A DNA stretch of 64,000 bases, from assembly GCF_014649655.1 (NCBI RefSeq), contig NZ_BMTL01000002.1, forward strand, positions 248,001-312,000, in the 5' to 3' direction. The position numbers and the translations under genes were made by a program. A model generated the notes under the pieces. The model was not told where the DNA came from. It saw nothing but the letters and a program-made list of their open reading frames with translations, and searched no databases. Below are positions 1 through 7,951 of this stretch, one piece after another; position 1 is the stretch's first letter, and each line of letters begins with the position of its first letter. This stretch comes from Streptomyces humidus (GTDB lineage Bacteria; Actinomycetota; Actinomycetes; Streptomycetales; Streptomycetaceae).

Positions 1-2640
1 CGCTCCACCATCGAGCAGGGCTATCTGCCCGCCGACAACATCGACCCGGCGTACTCGGGGGCGGCCGACGGCCTCATCGACGGTCTGAACCTGGACCGCA
101 ACGCCGGACTGGCCACCACGTTCACCGGCAACCTTCTCGACTCGCTGCTGCGCGCGGATGCCGCTCACGGCGCCTACGAGACCGGCGTGTTCTCCGCGCG
201 CACCGGCGACAGCAACGCGCTCATCGAGTTCACCGGCGCGGTCGGCTCCTACGAGCTGTTCGCCTACCAGGCGCAGCGCTTCGACCGGTTCGCCGACGAG
301 GCGCAGTCCGAGGAGTTCGGCGGCATCGAGCACAACTCCTCGCAGGCGTCGATCAGTCAGGACTACGCCGAACTGGCCGTGGACCCGAGCGCGCTGCAGG
401 CGGAGTCCAAGGCCGCGATCCGCGCGGCGTTCCGTGACGCGCTCGCCTCCTACCCGGACTACAGCTCGCAGGCCGGGATCCGGCTGAAGATCACCGCGTC
501 CCTCATCGACCAGATCGCCGACCGGGCGGACGACACCGCCGTCGGCGCCCAGTGGCGCGCGGCCCTGCTGCTCACTCTTGCGCTGCTCTGCTTCGCCCTC
601 TGGATCGCCTTCTCCATCCTGGTCCGCCGCTCCGTGGTCCGCCCGGTGCTGGCGCTGACGGGCGCCGCCCAGGAAGTCGCCGACGTCGCGGGCCGCGAAC
701 TCGCCCGGGTCGCCGACGACGACGCGGAGGAGTCCGGCCCCCCTCGGTTGCGCGAGCTGCCGGTCACCGCCGACGACGAGATCGGCGAACTCGCCGAGGC
801 CTTCAACAACGTCCAGACGACCGCGGCCGCGCTGCTGGAGCGCCAGGTGCTCAGCCGGCGCAACGTCGCCGAGATGTTCGGCAACGTCGGGCGCCGCGTC
901 AGCAACCTGACGACACGTCAACTCGCCTTGATCGACGCGGTGGAGCGCGGTGAGACCGATCCGGCGCTGCTGGCGCGTCTCTACTCCATCGACCACATCG
1001 CGGTGCGCCTGCGCCGTAACGCCGACAGCCTGATGCTGCTCGCGGGCATCCGCGAGACCGTCCTGGACGCCGGGCCGACCGCGCTCACCAACGTCGTGCG
1101 CGCCGCCCTCGGCCAGATCGAGGGTTTCCAGCGGGTAAGGCTGCGGGCCGCGACCGACGTCATGGTGGAACCCGACATCATCGGCGACCTGACGCTGATG
1201 ATCGCCGAACTCCTCGAGAACGCCGTGTCGTTCTCGCCCGAGGGCAGCCCCGTCGAGGTGGTCGTGGGCTCCGACGACGACGGCGCGTCGGTCACCGTCT
1301 CCGACCACGGTCTGGGCATGAGCGCCGACCGCCTCGCCGAGGAGAACGCCCGCCTGGTGCGCCGCGAGCGCCTGGACGTCGTCCCGACGAAGGTGCTCGG
1401 TCTGTTCGTCGTCGGCGCGCTCGCCCGCCGCTGGGACGTCGACGTCACCCTGTCGCGCACCCCGGGCGGCGGCGTGACGGCCGAGGTGATGATCCCCTCG
1501 ACGCTGCTCCTGACGACGAGCGAGGTGAATGCGGCGGGCAGGCCCGGGACGACCGGCACATCCGTCGCATCCGTCGCATCGGCCGTCGCCGCGTCCGCTC
1601 CCGCGGCCCCCGCGGCCGGTCCCTCGCCGTCGGCCTCGGTCCCGTCCTGGGCCACGCGGGAGGACGACGATCCGGTCGCGCTGCCTCGCCGGGTCCCCCG
1701 CCGCGACCCGTCACCCGCCGACCGGGAGACGGCACCCTCGCTCACCGCGAAGGCCGGCGCCGAGGACCCGACGCCCGGTGCTCCCGCCGTCCGGCCCCCG
1801 GCCCGCTCGCGCACCGCCGAGTCCGCCGCCCACGCCCGCACGGCCGCCCTCGGCGACAGCTCCGCCGCCTCCGTGAACCGCCCGGGGCTCCCCGGCGGCC
1901 GCGCCACGGAAACCGTCACAGCCCATGACGGAAGGGCCGAAGTCACCGAACAGGCCGCACAGACCGAACAGGACGTTCGCCGTCCCGCGGATCCCGCCGG
2001 CCCTACCGGCCACCCCGCCGGCCCCGCCCAGCCCGCCGGGCCTACCGGCCACCCCACGGCTCCGGTCGGCGCCGCCTCCTCCCGAGCCGGGTCCGAGGCC
2101 CTGTCGGCGGCGACGTCCGCCCGGGCAGACGTGGAGGTGCCCGCGGGCGACGGCGACGGTTCCCGTCCCCTGCGGCGACGGGTGCGCGGCGCCACGCTGC
2201 GGACGACCGCCGACGCCGCCGCCCAGCAGACGGCGCGCCGGGCGGCCCGCCCCGCCGACGCGGACGCCGTGCGCGACGCGCTGGAGGAGTTCGAGGCGGC
2301 CGTGGCCCGGGCTCACCGGGACAGCGGCAGCGACACGGGCGAGCACGCCGGCCCCTCCGGCGTCCGCGCCGACGCCCGGCCCCTCTCCCCCGCCGAAGAC
2401 ACGGTCGGACGCCGGAACGAAGGCCGATCCGACCACCGGCCCGACGATCAGCACCACCGGCCCGACGATCAGCCCAATCACCGGCCCGACGATCAGCACG
2501 ACCGGACCGATCGGACAGCGCCGTCCGACCCGTCCGTCCCCTCCGCCCCGTCCGACCGGACCGGCACGATCGCCGGCCCGATCGCCGGCCGGGGCACACC
2601 GCACCACCAGAACCACCTTCCGGAAGGAGCCGAGCAGTGA
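1..2640 (+). CDS. cvnA: Conservon sensor histidine-kinase-like protein CvnA (5' end outside window)
   Basis: First gene of a conservon, a Streptomyces membrane-signalling set in which a kinase-like receptor works with a roadblock protein, a DUF742 protein and a Ras-like GTPase. The reading frame is open from base 1, so the N-terminus is missing. Visible parts: an extracellular alpha-helical sensing region to about base 540, a membrane segment at 559-630, a HAMP-like linker to about 850, a helix containing SIDHIAVRLRRN near 987 that carries the His, the N-box ELLENAVSF near 1207 and the G-box DHGLGM near 1303. From about 1510 the protein becomes a 375-residue Ala/Pro-rich disordered tail. Near its end are three copies of a His-Arg-Pro-Asp-Asp-Gln repeat. 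The stop overlaps cvnB by GTGA. The long tail is typical of the family; phosphotransfer activity is not proven for CvnA proteins. Confidence 0.9.
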   Translation, partial: RSTIEQGYLPADNIDPAYSGAADGLIDGLNLDRNAGLATTFTGNLLDSLLRADAAHGAYETGVFSARTGDSNALIEFTGAVGSYELFAYQAQRFDRFADEAQSEEFGGIEHNSSQASISQDYAELAVDPSALQAESKAAIRAAFRDALASYPDYSSQAGIRLKITASLIDQIADRADDTAVGAQWRAALLLTLALLCFALWIAFSILVRRSVVRPVLALTGAAQEVADVAGRELARVADDDAEESGPPRLRELPVTADDEIGELAEAFNNVQTTAAALLERQVLSRRNVAEMFGNVGRRVSNLTTRQLALIDAVERGETDPALLARLYSIDHIAVRLRRNADSLMLLAGIRETVLDAGPTALTNVVRAALGQIEGFQRVRLRAATDVMVEPDIIGDLTLMIAELLENAVSFSPEGSPVEVVVGSDDDGASVTVSDHGLGMSADRLAEENARLVRRERLDVVPTKVLGLFVVGALARRWDVDVTLSRTPGGGVTAEVMIPSTLLLTTSEVNAAGRPGTTGTSVASVASAVAASAPAAPAAGPSPSASVPSWATREDDDPVALPRRVPRRDPSPADRETAPSLTAKAGAEDPTPGAPAVRPPARSRTAESAAHARTAALGDSSAASVNRPGLPGGRATETVTAHDGRAEVTEQAAQTEQDVRRPADPAGPTGHPAGPAQPAGPTGHPTAPVGAASSRAGSEALSAATSARADVEVPAGDGDGSRPLRRRVRGATLRTTADAAAQQTARRAARPADADAVRDALEEFEAAVARAHRDSGSDTGEHAGPSGVRADARPLSPAEDTVGRRNEGRSDHRPDDQHHRPDDQPNHRPDDQHDRTDRTAPSDPSVPSAPSDRTGTIAGPIAGRGTPHHQNHLPEGAEQ
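2434..2497 (+). repeat. Three 19-bp direct repeats in the cvnA tail
   Basis: CACCGGCCCGACGATCAGC occurs exactly at 2434-2452, 2455-2473 and 2479-2497. It encodes the His-Arg-Pro-Asp-Asp-Gln units of the disordered C-terminus. Near-identical DNA suggests recent slippage expansion. Confidence 0.9.
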
Positions 2641-3113
2641 GCACGTCGACAGGTGAGACTCCCGCCGGAGATGCCAGACCGACCGATCTGCGGGCCGCCG
2701 CAGCCGACTTCACCTGGCTGCTCAACCGTTTCGCCACCGAGACCGCGGGGGTCGTGGACGCCATCGCGGTGTCGTCCGACGGGCTGCTGATCGCCGTGTC
2801 TGAGCTGCGCGAGCACGCCGACTCCGAACGGCTGGCCGCGATCGTCTCGGGCATCACCAGTCTGGCCGCGGGCGCCTCCGGCAACTACGGCCTCGGCGGC
2901 CTGAACAAGGTCATCATCGACCTGGAGGGCGGTCACGTCCTGGTCTCCGCGATCGGCAGCGGCGCCGTGCTCGGCGTGGTCACCGACAAGGAGGCCAAGC
3001 TGGGCAACATCGCCTACGAGATGACGGTGTTCGCCAATCGCGCCGGCACCGCGCTCAGTCCGCAGCTCGTCCTGGAGCTGAAGAACAGCGTCGGCGCCAC
3101 GCGTACGCGTTGA
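2637..3113 (+). CDS. cvnB: Conservon roadblock/LC7 protein CvnB
   Basis: 158-residue roadblock/LC7 family protein, the second member of the conservon. The family resembles MglB, which acts on small GTPases in other bacteria, so a role on CvnD is plausible. The fold is seen in the run DFTWLLNRFATETAGVVDAI, the strand GLLIAVS and the C-terminal strand pair around VLVSAIGSGAVLGVVTDKEA. The GTG start overlaps the cvnA stop as GTGA, which implies translational coupling. cvnC begins 31 bases after the stop. Confidence 0.95.
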   Translation: MSTSTGETPAGDARPTDLRAAAADFTWLLNRFATETAGVVDAIAVSSDGLLIAVSELREHADSERLAAIVSGITSLAAGASGNYGLGGLNKVIIDLEGGHVLVSAIGSGAVLGVVTDKEAKLGNIAYEMTVFANRAGTALSPQLVLELKNSVGATRTR

Positions 3114-3144
3114 CCGCGTGCCACCGTAGAGAAAGCGAACACCG

Positions 3145-3588
3145 ATGGCGGACGGCCGCACCCCGCGCGGGGCCGGCGAGGACGGCGTCGCCCCTGTCGG
3201 GCCCGCGCCCGCCGTCCGTCCCTTCCTGGTCACCGCCGGACGGGTCGCGGGCGGCTCGGGCGAGGCGTCGTCCGGCCGGACGATGCCCGTGGAGACCCAG
3301 TTGGTGGCCACCACCGACGGGATCGACGCACTCGGCCGGCTCTCCTTCGAGCAGCACGACATCGTCGCCGCCTGCCGCGTCCCGCAGTCGATCGCGGAGA
3401 TCGCGGCCCGGCTGCGGCTGCACCTGAACGTGGTGCGCGTCCTCGCCGAGGACCTGCGGACGGCGGGGCAGTTGTCGGTGCACGTGCCCGACTCCGGCGT
3501 CACTCACGACGCGTCCGTCCTGCGCAGGGTTATCGATGGCCTGCGGGCCATCCCCGACTCCCGGGGAGTACTCCGTGACACCGACTGA
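3145..3588 (+). CDS. cvnC: Conservon DUF742 protein CvnC
   Basis: 147-residue DUF742 protein, third member of the conservon. The N-terminal 25 residues are Gly/Ala/Pro-rich. The core has PFLVTAGRV, then a winged-helix-like stretch (LSFEQHDIVAACRVPQSIAE, then LNVVRVLAEDL) ending in LSVHVPD. This suggests a helix-turn-helix-like fold, although DUF742 proteins are thought to work in signalling complexes rather than as proven DNA binders. The ATG follows a weak GAGAAAG. The gene overlaps cvnD by 14 bases. Confidence 0.93.
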   Translation: MADGRTPRGAGEDGVAPVGPAPAVRPFLVTAGRVAGGSGEASSGRTMPVETQLVATTDGIDALGRLSFEQHDIVAACRVPQSIAEIAARLRLHLNVVRVLAEDLRTAGQLSVHVPDSGVTHDASVLRRVIDGLRAIPDSRGVLRDTD

Positions 3589-4174
3589 ACCGCTGGTCCG
3601 CGCCTCGGCCGGCCAGTCCGCCGTACGGCCGCCGCTACCGGTGAAACTGGTGATCGCGGGCGGCTTCGGCGTGGGCAAGACGACGGCCGTCGGCTCGATC
3701 TCCGAGATCGAGCCGCTGACCACCGAGGCGGCGATCACCGAGGTCGCGGCGGGTGTGGACGACCTCAGTCACACCCCTCGCAAGACCACCACCACGGTCG
3801 CGATGGACTTCGGCTGCATCACCATCGACCCGACGCTGAAGCTGTATCTGTTCGGCACGCCCGGACAGGAGCGGTTCGGGTTCATGTGGGACGACATCGT
3901 GGAGGGCGCGGTCGGGGGGCTGGTCATCGTCGACACCCGCCGGCTCGACGACTGCTACGCCGCCGTCGACTACTTCGAGCACAAGCAGATCCCGTTCGCC
4001 GTTGCTGTAAACGCTTTCGACGGCCAGGTGGCGCACACGCTGGAGGAGGTCCGATGGGCCCTCGACGTCTCTGACGGCGTTCCGCTGCTGGTTTTCGACG
4101 CGCGCGAGCGCGGCTCCGTACGGGACGCACTGCTCGTCGTGCTGGAACAGGCTCTGGCCCGTTCGGAACGCTGA
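3575..4174 (+). CDS. cvnD: Conservon small GTPase CvnD
   Basis: 199-residue Ras-like GTPase closing the conservon. The P-loop GGFGVGKTT lies at residues 29-37, the switch-II motif GTPGQERF follows, and the base-recognition motif appears as NAFD rather than the canonical NKxD. That variant is usual in this family (MglA-related). The GTG start at 3575 is chosen because GGGGAG lies just upstream and because it keeps the overlap with cvnC short; an ATG at 3536 is also in frame. It probably switches with CvnB at the membrane under the CvnA receptor. Confidence 0.93.
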   Translation: MTPTEPLVRASAGQSAVRPPLPVKLVIAGGFGVGKTTAVGSISEIEPLTTEAAITEVAAGVDDLSHTPRKTTTTVAMDFGCITIDPTLKLYLFGTPGQERFGFMWDDIVEGAVGGLVIVDTRRLDDCYAAVDYFEHKQIPFAVAVNAFDGQVAHTLEEVRWALDVSDGVPLLVFDARERGSVRDALLVVLEQALARSER

Positions 4175-4252
4175 CGAGATCCGAACACGGCCGGGCGCCG
4201 GGCTACGAGCGCCGGGTGCCGGGCGCCAGGCGACGAGCGCTCGGAAACGGAA

Positions 4253-4288
4253 CCGCGGCCCGGGAAACGGTGTTTCCCCGGGCCGCGG
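4253..4288. terminator. Hairpin downstream of the conservon
   Basis: CCGCGGCCCGGGAAAC (4253-4268) pairs with GTTTCCCCGGGCCGCGG (4272-4288) with one bulged C and a 3-base loop. It lies 79 bases after cvnD and before the convergent HxlR gene, so it may stop transcription from both sides. There is no T-run, as is common in Streptomyces. Confidence 0.7.
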
Positions 4289-4449
4289 CCACACCACGGA
4301 GTGCGGCGCCGACCGGCTGAGACGCCACCGGGCGGCGGCCCCTCGACACGACGGACTCGCCGTCCGCCACAGAGCCACCGTGCTGGTCGCGGCCATCGAC
4401 AAGGGGCTGTGACCGGCGCGTTCACCCCATGCCCCGGCCTGCCTTCTCC

Positions 4450-4800
4450 TCAGCCCCCCGAGTGGTCGGCCGGCCGCTCGCGGCCCCAGGCGGCCAGCGG
4501 CCGGAGTGCCTCGTTGAGGCGCTTGCCGTCCTCGGTCAGCGAGTACTCGACGCGGGGCGGCACCTCGTCGTAGGAGACGCGGCGCACGACGCCGTCCGCT
4601 TCCAGCTCACGCAAGTGGGAGGCCAGCACCTTCTCGGTGATGCCGGGAAGCAGTCTCCGCAGCTCGCCGAAGCGGCGGCAGGGGTGCTCGTGGAGCGCCC
4701 ACAGGATCAGCACCTTCCACCTGCCGCCGATCACCTCCATCGCGGCATCGATCCCGCAGACATGTCTGCCCGGTGCACCCGGCCGGTTCGACGTCGTCAT
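4450..4800 (-). CDS. HxlR-family winged-helix regulator
   Basis: 116-residue DNA-binding protein of the HxlR/DUF24 type. A single Cys15 stands just before the typical MEVIGGRWKVLILWAL helix, the arrangement used for thiol or electrophile sensing in the family. The recognition helix (LRRLLPGITEKVLASHLREL) and the wing (VEYSLTEDGKRL) follow. It is divergent from a reductase gene and shares a 97-base promoter region that carries a short palindrome. This suggests it represses that neighbour and itself until its Cys reacts. The inducer is unknown. Confidence 0.92.
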   Translation of the reverse strand: MTTSNRPGAPGRHVCGIDAAMEVIGGRWKVLILWALHEHPCRRFGELRRLLPGITEKVLASHLRELEADGVVRRVSYDEVPPRVEYSLTEDGKRLNEALRPLAAWGRERPADHSGG

Positions 4801-4850
4801 GCCCCCACCTCTCCGACGTGCTCGCTCACCCCGGGGTAACCACCCACCGC

Positions 4851-4864
4851 CAAGTGCGTACTTG
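4851..4864. promoter_or_regulatory. Candidate HxlR operator in the divergent promoter
   Basis: CAAGTGCGTACTTG is a perfect 5-4-5 inverted repeat, 34 bases before the reductase ATG and 50 bases from the regulator ATG. Size and position fit a dimeric HxlR operator. This is inference from position and symmetry only. Confidence 0.55.
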
Positions 4865-4897
4865 ATCGTTCCGGGGCCTGTGACCACCCTAATCGGC

Positions 4898-5779
4898 ATG
4901 GCACAGAACACTGTTGAGAAGACTCCCGTCACGCTGCTGGGCCTCGGCGCGATGGGCGCCGCGCTGGCCCGTACCTGGCTTGCCGCCGGCCACCCGCTCA
5001 CCGTCTGGAACCGCACCCCTGTCCGCGCCGAGGCGCTCGCCGCCGCGGGGGCAAGGGTCGCGGACAGCGCCGCTGCGGCGGTCGCGGCGAACACCCTCGT
5101 CGTCGTCTGTCTGTTGGACGACGCCTCGGTCGACGAGGTGCTGGCCGGCGCCGACCTGGCCGACAGAGATCTGGTCAACCTGACCACCAGCACCCCTGCC
5201 CAGGCCCGCGCCCGCGCCGAGTGGGCCCGCGAGCGCGGCGCCCGCTACCTGGACGGCGGGATCATGGCCGTCCCTCCGATGGTCGGCGTGCCGGAGGCCG
5301 GCGGCTACGTCTTCTACAGCGGCTCGCGGGAGCTGTTGGAGCGGCACCGGCGGACCCTGGGCGTCCCGGTCGGCGTCACTTACGTCGGTGAGGACGCGGG
5401 CTTCGCGGCCCTGCACGACGTGGCCCTGCTCAGCGCCATGTACGGGATGTTCGCCGGGGCCGCGCACGCCTTCGCCCTGATCCGCAAGGAGGACATCGAC
5501 CCCGCGGCGCTCGCCCCGCTGCTCGCCGACTGGCTCGTCGCGATGGCCCCGGCAGTTCACCGGACCGCCGGCCAGTTGCGCAGTGGAGACTACACCCAGG
5601 GCGTCGTCTCCAACCTCGCCATGCAGGTGGCCGGCACGCCGACCTTCCTGCGAACCGCCGAACAGCAGGGTGTCAGTCCGGAACTGCTGCACCCCTACTT
5701 CCAGTTGATGCGCCGCCGCCTGGCCGAGGGCGGCGGCGAGGAGGATCTGACGGGCGTGATCGACCTGCTCGTACGCTGA
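4898..5779 (+). CDS. NAD(P)-dependent beta-hydroxyacid dehydrogenase / imine-reductase-like protein
   Basis: 293-residue member of the 6-phosphogluconate/3-hydroxyisobutyrate dehydrogenase superfamily. The N-terminal Rossmann motif is GLGAMGAALARTWLAAGH with WNRTP after the second strand, where an Arg suggests NADPH preference. The all-helical C-terminal half (from about residue 165) carries GDYTQGVVSNLAMQV. Lack of the classic catalytic Lys motif and the Streptomyces context favour the imine-reductase-like branch, but the substrate cannot be read from sequence. The ATG at 4898 opens directly into the Rossmann fold. Probably controlled by the divergent HxlR protein. Confidence 0.85.
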   Translation: MAQNTVEKTPVTLLGLGAMGAALARTWLAAGHPLTVWNRTPVRAEALAAAGARVADSAAAAVAANTLVVVCLLDDASVDEVLAGADLADRDLVNLTTSTPAQARARAEWARERGARYLDGGIMAVPPMVGVPEAGGYVFYSGSRELLERHRRTLGVPVGVTYVGEDAGFAALHDVALLSAMYGMFAGAAHAFALIRKEDIDPAALAPLLADWLVAMAPAVHRTAGQLRSGDYTQGVVSNLAMQVAGTPTFLRTAEQQGVSPELLHPYFQLMRRRLAEGGGEEDLTGVIDLLVR

Positions 5780-6042
5780 CCAGCGCTTCCGCAACAGGCC
5801 GTAGTCGGCGCTCGACCGGGACCTCGACGCGCCTCCCGGTGACTGCTCGGCCGGGTTCGTACGAGAACGGGCATGTCGCGGTGGCAGGCGAGGCGGGCGG
5901 CGGTGCGGACGGTGAGGAGGGGCCGCAGGTCGTGGACGGCCTGGTGGAGGATCGGACCGGCGCTGTTTCTTCCGGCTCCCCGGCGGCGAAGTCCTCGGAC
6001 CGGACGACCCGTGCCGAACCAACGACGAACCTCCGGCCCGGG
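5780..6042. other. Intergenic stretch without a convincing gene
   Basis: Open frames exist on both strands but none has a start, ribosome-binding site or recognisable domain. The minus strand reads as Arg/Pro/Ser-rich text, which could be decayed coding DNA. I found no support for a gene. Confidence 0.5.
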
Positions 6043-6441
6043 TCACTGGTCGGACGGCGCCAGGGTGCGCAGGACGTCGAACTCGTTGCCCTCGGGATCG
6101 GCCATGACCGCCCAGCTCCGGCCGGGGCCCTGGCCCACGTCCACCTCGGCTGCGCCGAGGCCGAGCAGCCTGGCCACCTCGTCGTCGGTGCTGCCGTCGA
6201 TCGGGGTGACGTCGAGGTGGAGCCGGTTCTTCACGGTCTTGCCCTCGGGCACCCGGATGAACACGAGAGTGGGCGGCATCTGGCGCGCCCGGACCTCCTC
6301 GACGGTCGGCGTCCAGGAACCGATCTCGACCTTGCCCTCGCTCCGGTCGATCACCTCGAAGCCCAGGACCGCGCACCAGAAGGCCGCGAGCCGCTCCGGA
6401 TCGTGGCAGTCGACGACCAACTCGGTGAACCTGCTCGTCAT
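6043..6441 (-). CDS. VOC-family (glyoxalase/bleomycin-resistance-like) protein
   Basis: 132-residue vicinal-oxygen-chelate protein. It has two beta-alpha-beta-beta-beta repeats: the first starts FTELVVDCHDPERLAAFWCA and the second ends in WAVMADPEGNEFDVLR. The residue pattern (H at LHLDVTP, E at PEGNEFDVL) is that of the small Streptomyces VOC proteins of unknown substrate. The ATG at 6441 is the only sensible start. It stands alone, downstream of the transporter operon on the same strand but 128 bases away. The substrate is not predictable. Confidence 0.9.
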   Translation of the reverse strand: MTSRFTELVVDCHDPERLAAFWCAVLGFEVIDRSEGKVEIGSWTPTVEEVRARQMPPTLVFIRVPEGKTVKNRLHLDVTPIDGSTDDEVARLLGLGAAEVDVGQGPGRSWAVMADPEGNEFDVLRTLAPSDQ

Positions 6442-6569
6442 TACTCCCCCACTCCCTGGGACAGTGCGGACGGGGGCTCAGCCTACGGGGCCTACGGCGC
6501 CTGCATGGGCCGCGCCGCCCGTCCGGCAGATCCGGGAACACTGAGGCCCCCGGCCCCGGAAGCGATCAT

Positions 6570-7238
6570 CTAGGTACTCCTGCGCACCCCCGGCGAGACG
6601 GCCGCCTTGGCCGCCGCCCAGAACAACGCGAGCGTCACCAGCGCGAGCCCGGCGACCAGGGCCGCGCCGCCCACGACCTTCTCGTAGTCGTGCTGGTAGA
6701 GACCGTCGACGATGTAGCGGCCGAGGCCGCCGAGGCTGACGTACGCGGCGATGGTGGCCGTGGAGACGATCTGGATGGCCGCCGAGCGCAGTCCGCCGAA
6801 GATCAGCGGGAGCGCGACGGGCAGTTCGACGCGCAGCAGGACGTCGGCCTCGCGCATGCCCATGCCGCGCGCGGCGTCCACCGGGGACGGGTCGACGGAG
6901 CGCACCGCCTCGTAGGTGGTGACCAGGATCGGCGGGACGGCGAGGATGACCAGCGGGATCATCACCGGCAGCATGCCGAACCCGAGCACGATCGTCGTGA
7001 CCACCAGCAGACCGAAGGTGGGCAGTGCCCGGGCCGCGGTGGCGAACAGGGAAAGGACGTTTCCGCCGCGTCCGTAGTGGCCGGTCACCAGGCCGACGGG
7101 AAGTCCGATCGCGGCGGCGAGAGCAAGCGCTTCCAAGGAGTACTGGACGTGTTCCCACAGGCGGGTGGGAATTCCGTCGTAACCGTGCCAGTGGGCGCTG
7201 TCGCTGAAGAAAGCGCTCACGAAATTGAGTACGTTCAC
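6570..7238 (-). CDS. Osmoprotectant ABC transporter permease (OpuCD/ProW-like), downstream copy
   Basis: 222-residue membrane permease of the glycine-betaine/carnitine/choline type. At least five hydrophobic segments are visible (starting ALALAAAIGLPVGLV). The EAA coupling loop is present as ARGMGMREADVLLRVELPVA. The GTG start overlaps the preceding permease stop as GTGA, so translation is coupled. It is last in a three-gene operon of ATPase - permease - permease. No substrate-binding protein follows it, although the next 128 bases are where one would be expected. Confidence 0.9.
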   Translation of the reverse strand: MNVLNFVSAFFSDSAHWHGYDGIPTRLWEHVQYSLEALALAAAIGLPVGLVTGHYGRGGNVLSLFATAARALPTFGLLVVTTIVLGFGMLPVMIPLVILAVPPILVTTYEAVRSVDPSPVDAARGMGMREADVLLRVELPVALPLIFGGLRSAAIQIVSTATIAAYVSLGGLGRYIVDGLYQHDYEKVVGGAALVAGLALVTLALFWAAAKAAVSPGVRRST

Positions 7239-7951
7239 CGGGCTGCGTCCTCCAGGGCGGGCACGGCGGGGTCGGGCCGGACTCCTGCGCCCCTGGACCG
7301 GCCGCCGCTCCGCCCGGTCGGCATCCAGGGGGTGAGCAGGACGCGCACGACGACCAGGAGGACGTCCGCCAGGACCGCGAGGGCAGCGCTGGTGAGCACG
7401 GAGTTCCAGGCGAGTTCCGGCCGGTTGTAGATCTGCGCGTCGTGCAGCAGGTTGCCGAGCGCGCCCTGGTTGCCGATCAGCATGCCCACGCTGACGAGGC
7501 TGATGCTGGAGACGGTAGCCACCCTCAGACCGGCGATGATGGCGGGCACCGCGATCGGCAACTGGACCTGGGCGTAACGGCGTACGGGGCCGAAGCCCAT
7601 GGCGGTCGCGGCGGCGAGGGTCTCCTGCGGCACCGAGCGGACGCCGTCGACGATCGCCGGCACGAGCACCATCAGGGTGTAGATCGTGAGCGGGATCATC
7701 ACCGTGAGCTCGGTCTGCCCGGTGTAGTCGATGAGGACGACGAAGAAGGCCAGGGACGGGATCGCGTAGAGCACGGTCGTCGCCCACAGCACGGGCGGGT
7801 ACAGCCAGCGCAGCCGCACGCACAGCTGGGCCAGCGGAAGCGCGAGCAGCAGCCCGGCCAGCACCGGCAGCAGGGCCTCGCGCAGGTGCAGACCGATCAG
7901 GCCGAGCCAGTCGTGCTGGAGATCGCTCGGGATGTCGAAGAAGCGGTTCAC
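7235..7951 (-). CDS. Osmoprotectant ABC transporter permease (OpuCB/ProW-like), upstream copy
   Basis: 238-residue permease, paralogous to the next gene. The start MNRFFDIPSDLQHDWLG precedes the first membrane segment, and the EAA loop reads ATAMGFGPVRRYAQVQLPIA. The C-terminus is a charged cytoplasmic tail rich in Arg, Gly and Pro. The GTG start lies inside the end of the ATPase gene (GTGA overlap). The two unlike permeases would form a heterodimer in the membrane, as in OpuC systems. Confidence 0.9.
   Translation of the reverse strand: MNRFFDIPSDLQHDWLGLIGLHLREALLPVLAGLLLALPLAQLCVRLRWLYPPVLWATTVLYAIPSLAFFVVLIDYTGQTELTVMIPLTIYTLMVLVPAIVDGVRSVPQETLAAATAMGFGPVRRYAQVQLPIAVPAIIAGLRVATVSSISLVSVGMLIGNQGALGNLLHDAQIYNRPELAWNSVLTSAALAVLADVLLVVVRVLLTPWMPTGRSGGRSRGAGVRPDPAVPALEDAAR

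Noticed and set aside
5780-6042. Possible decayed gene on the minus strand
   Set aside because: No domain, no start and no frame preference; left as intergenic.
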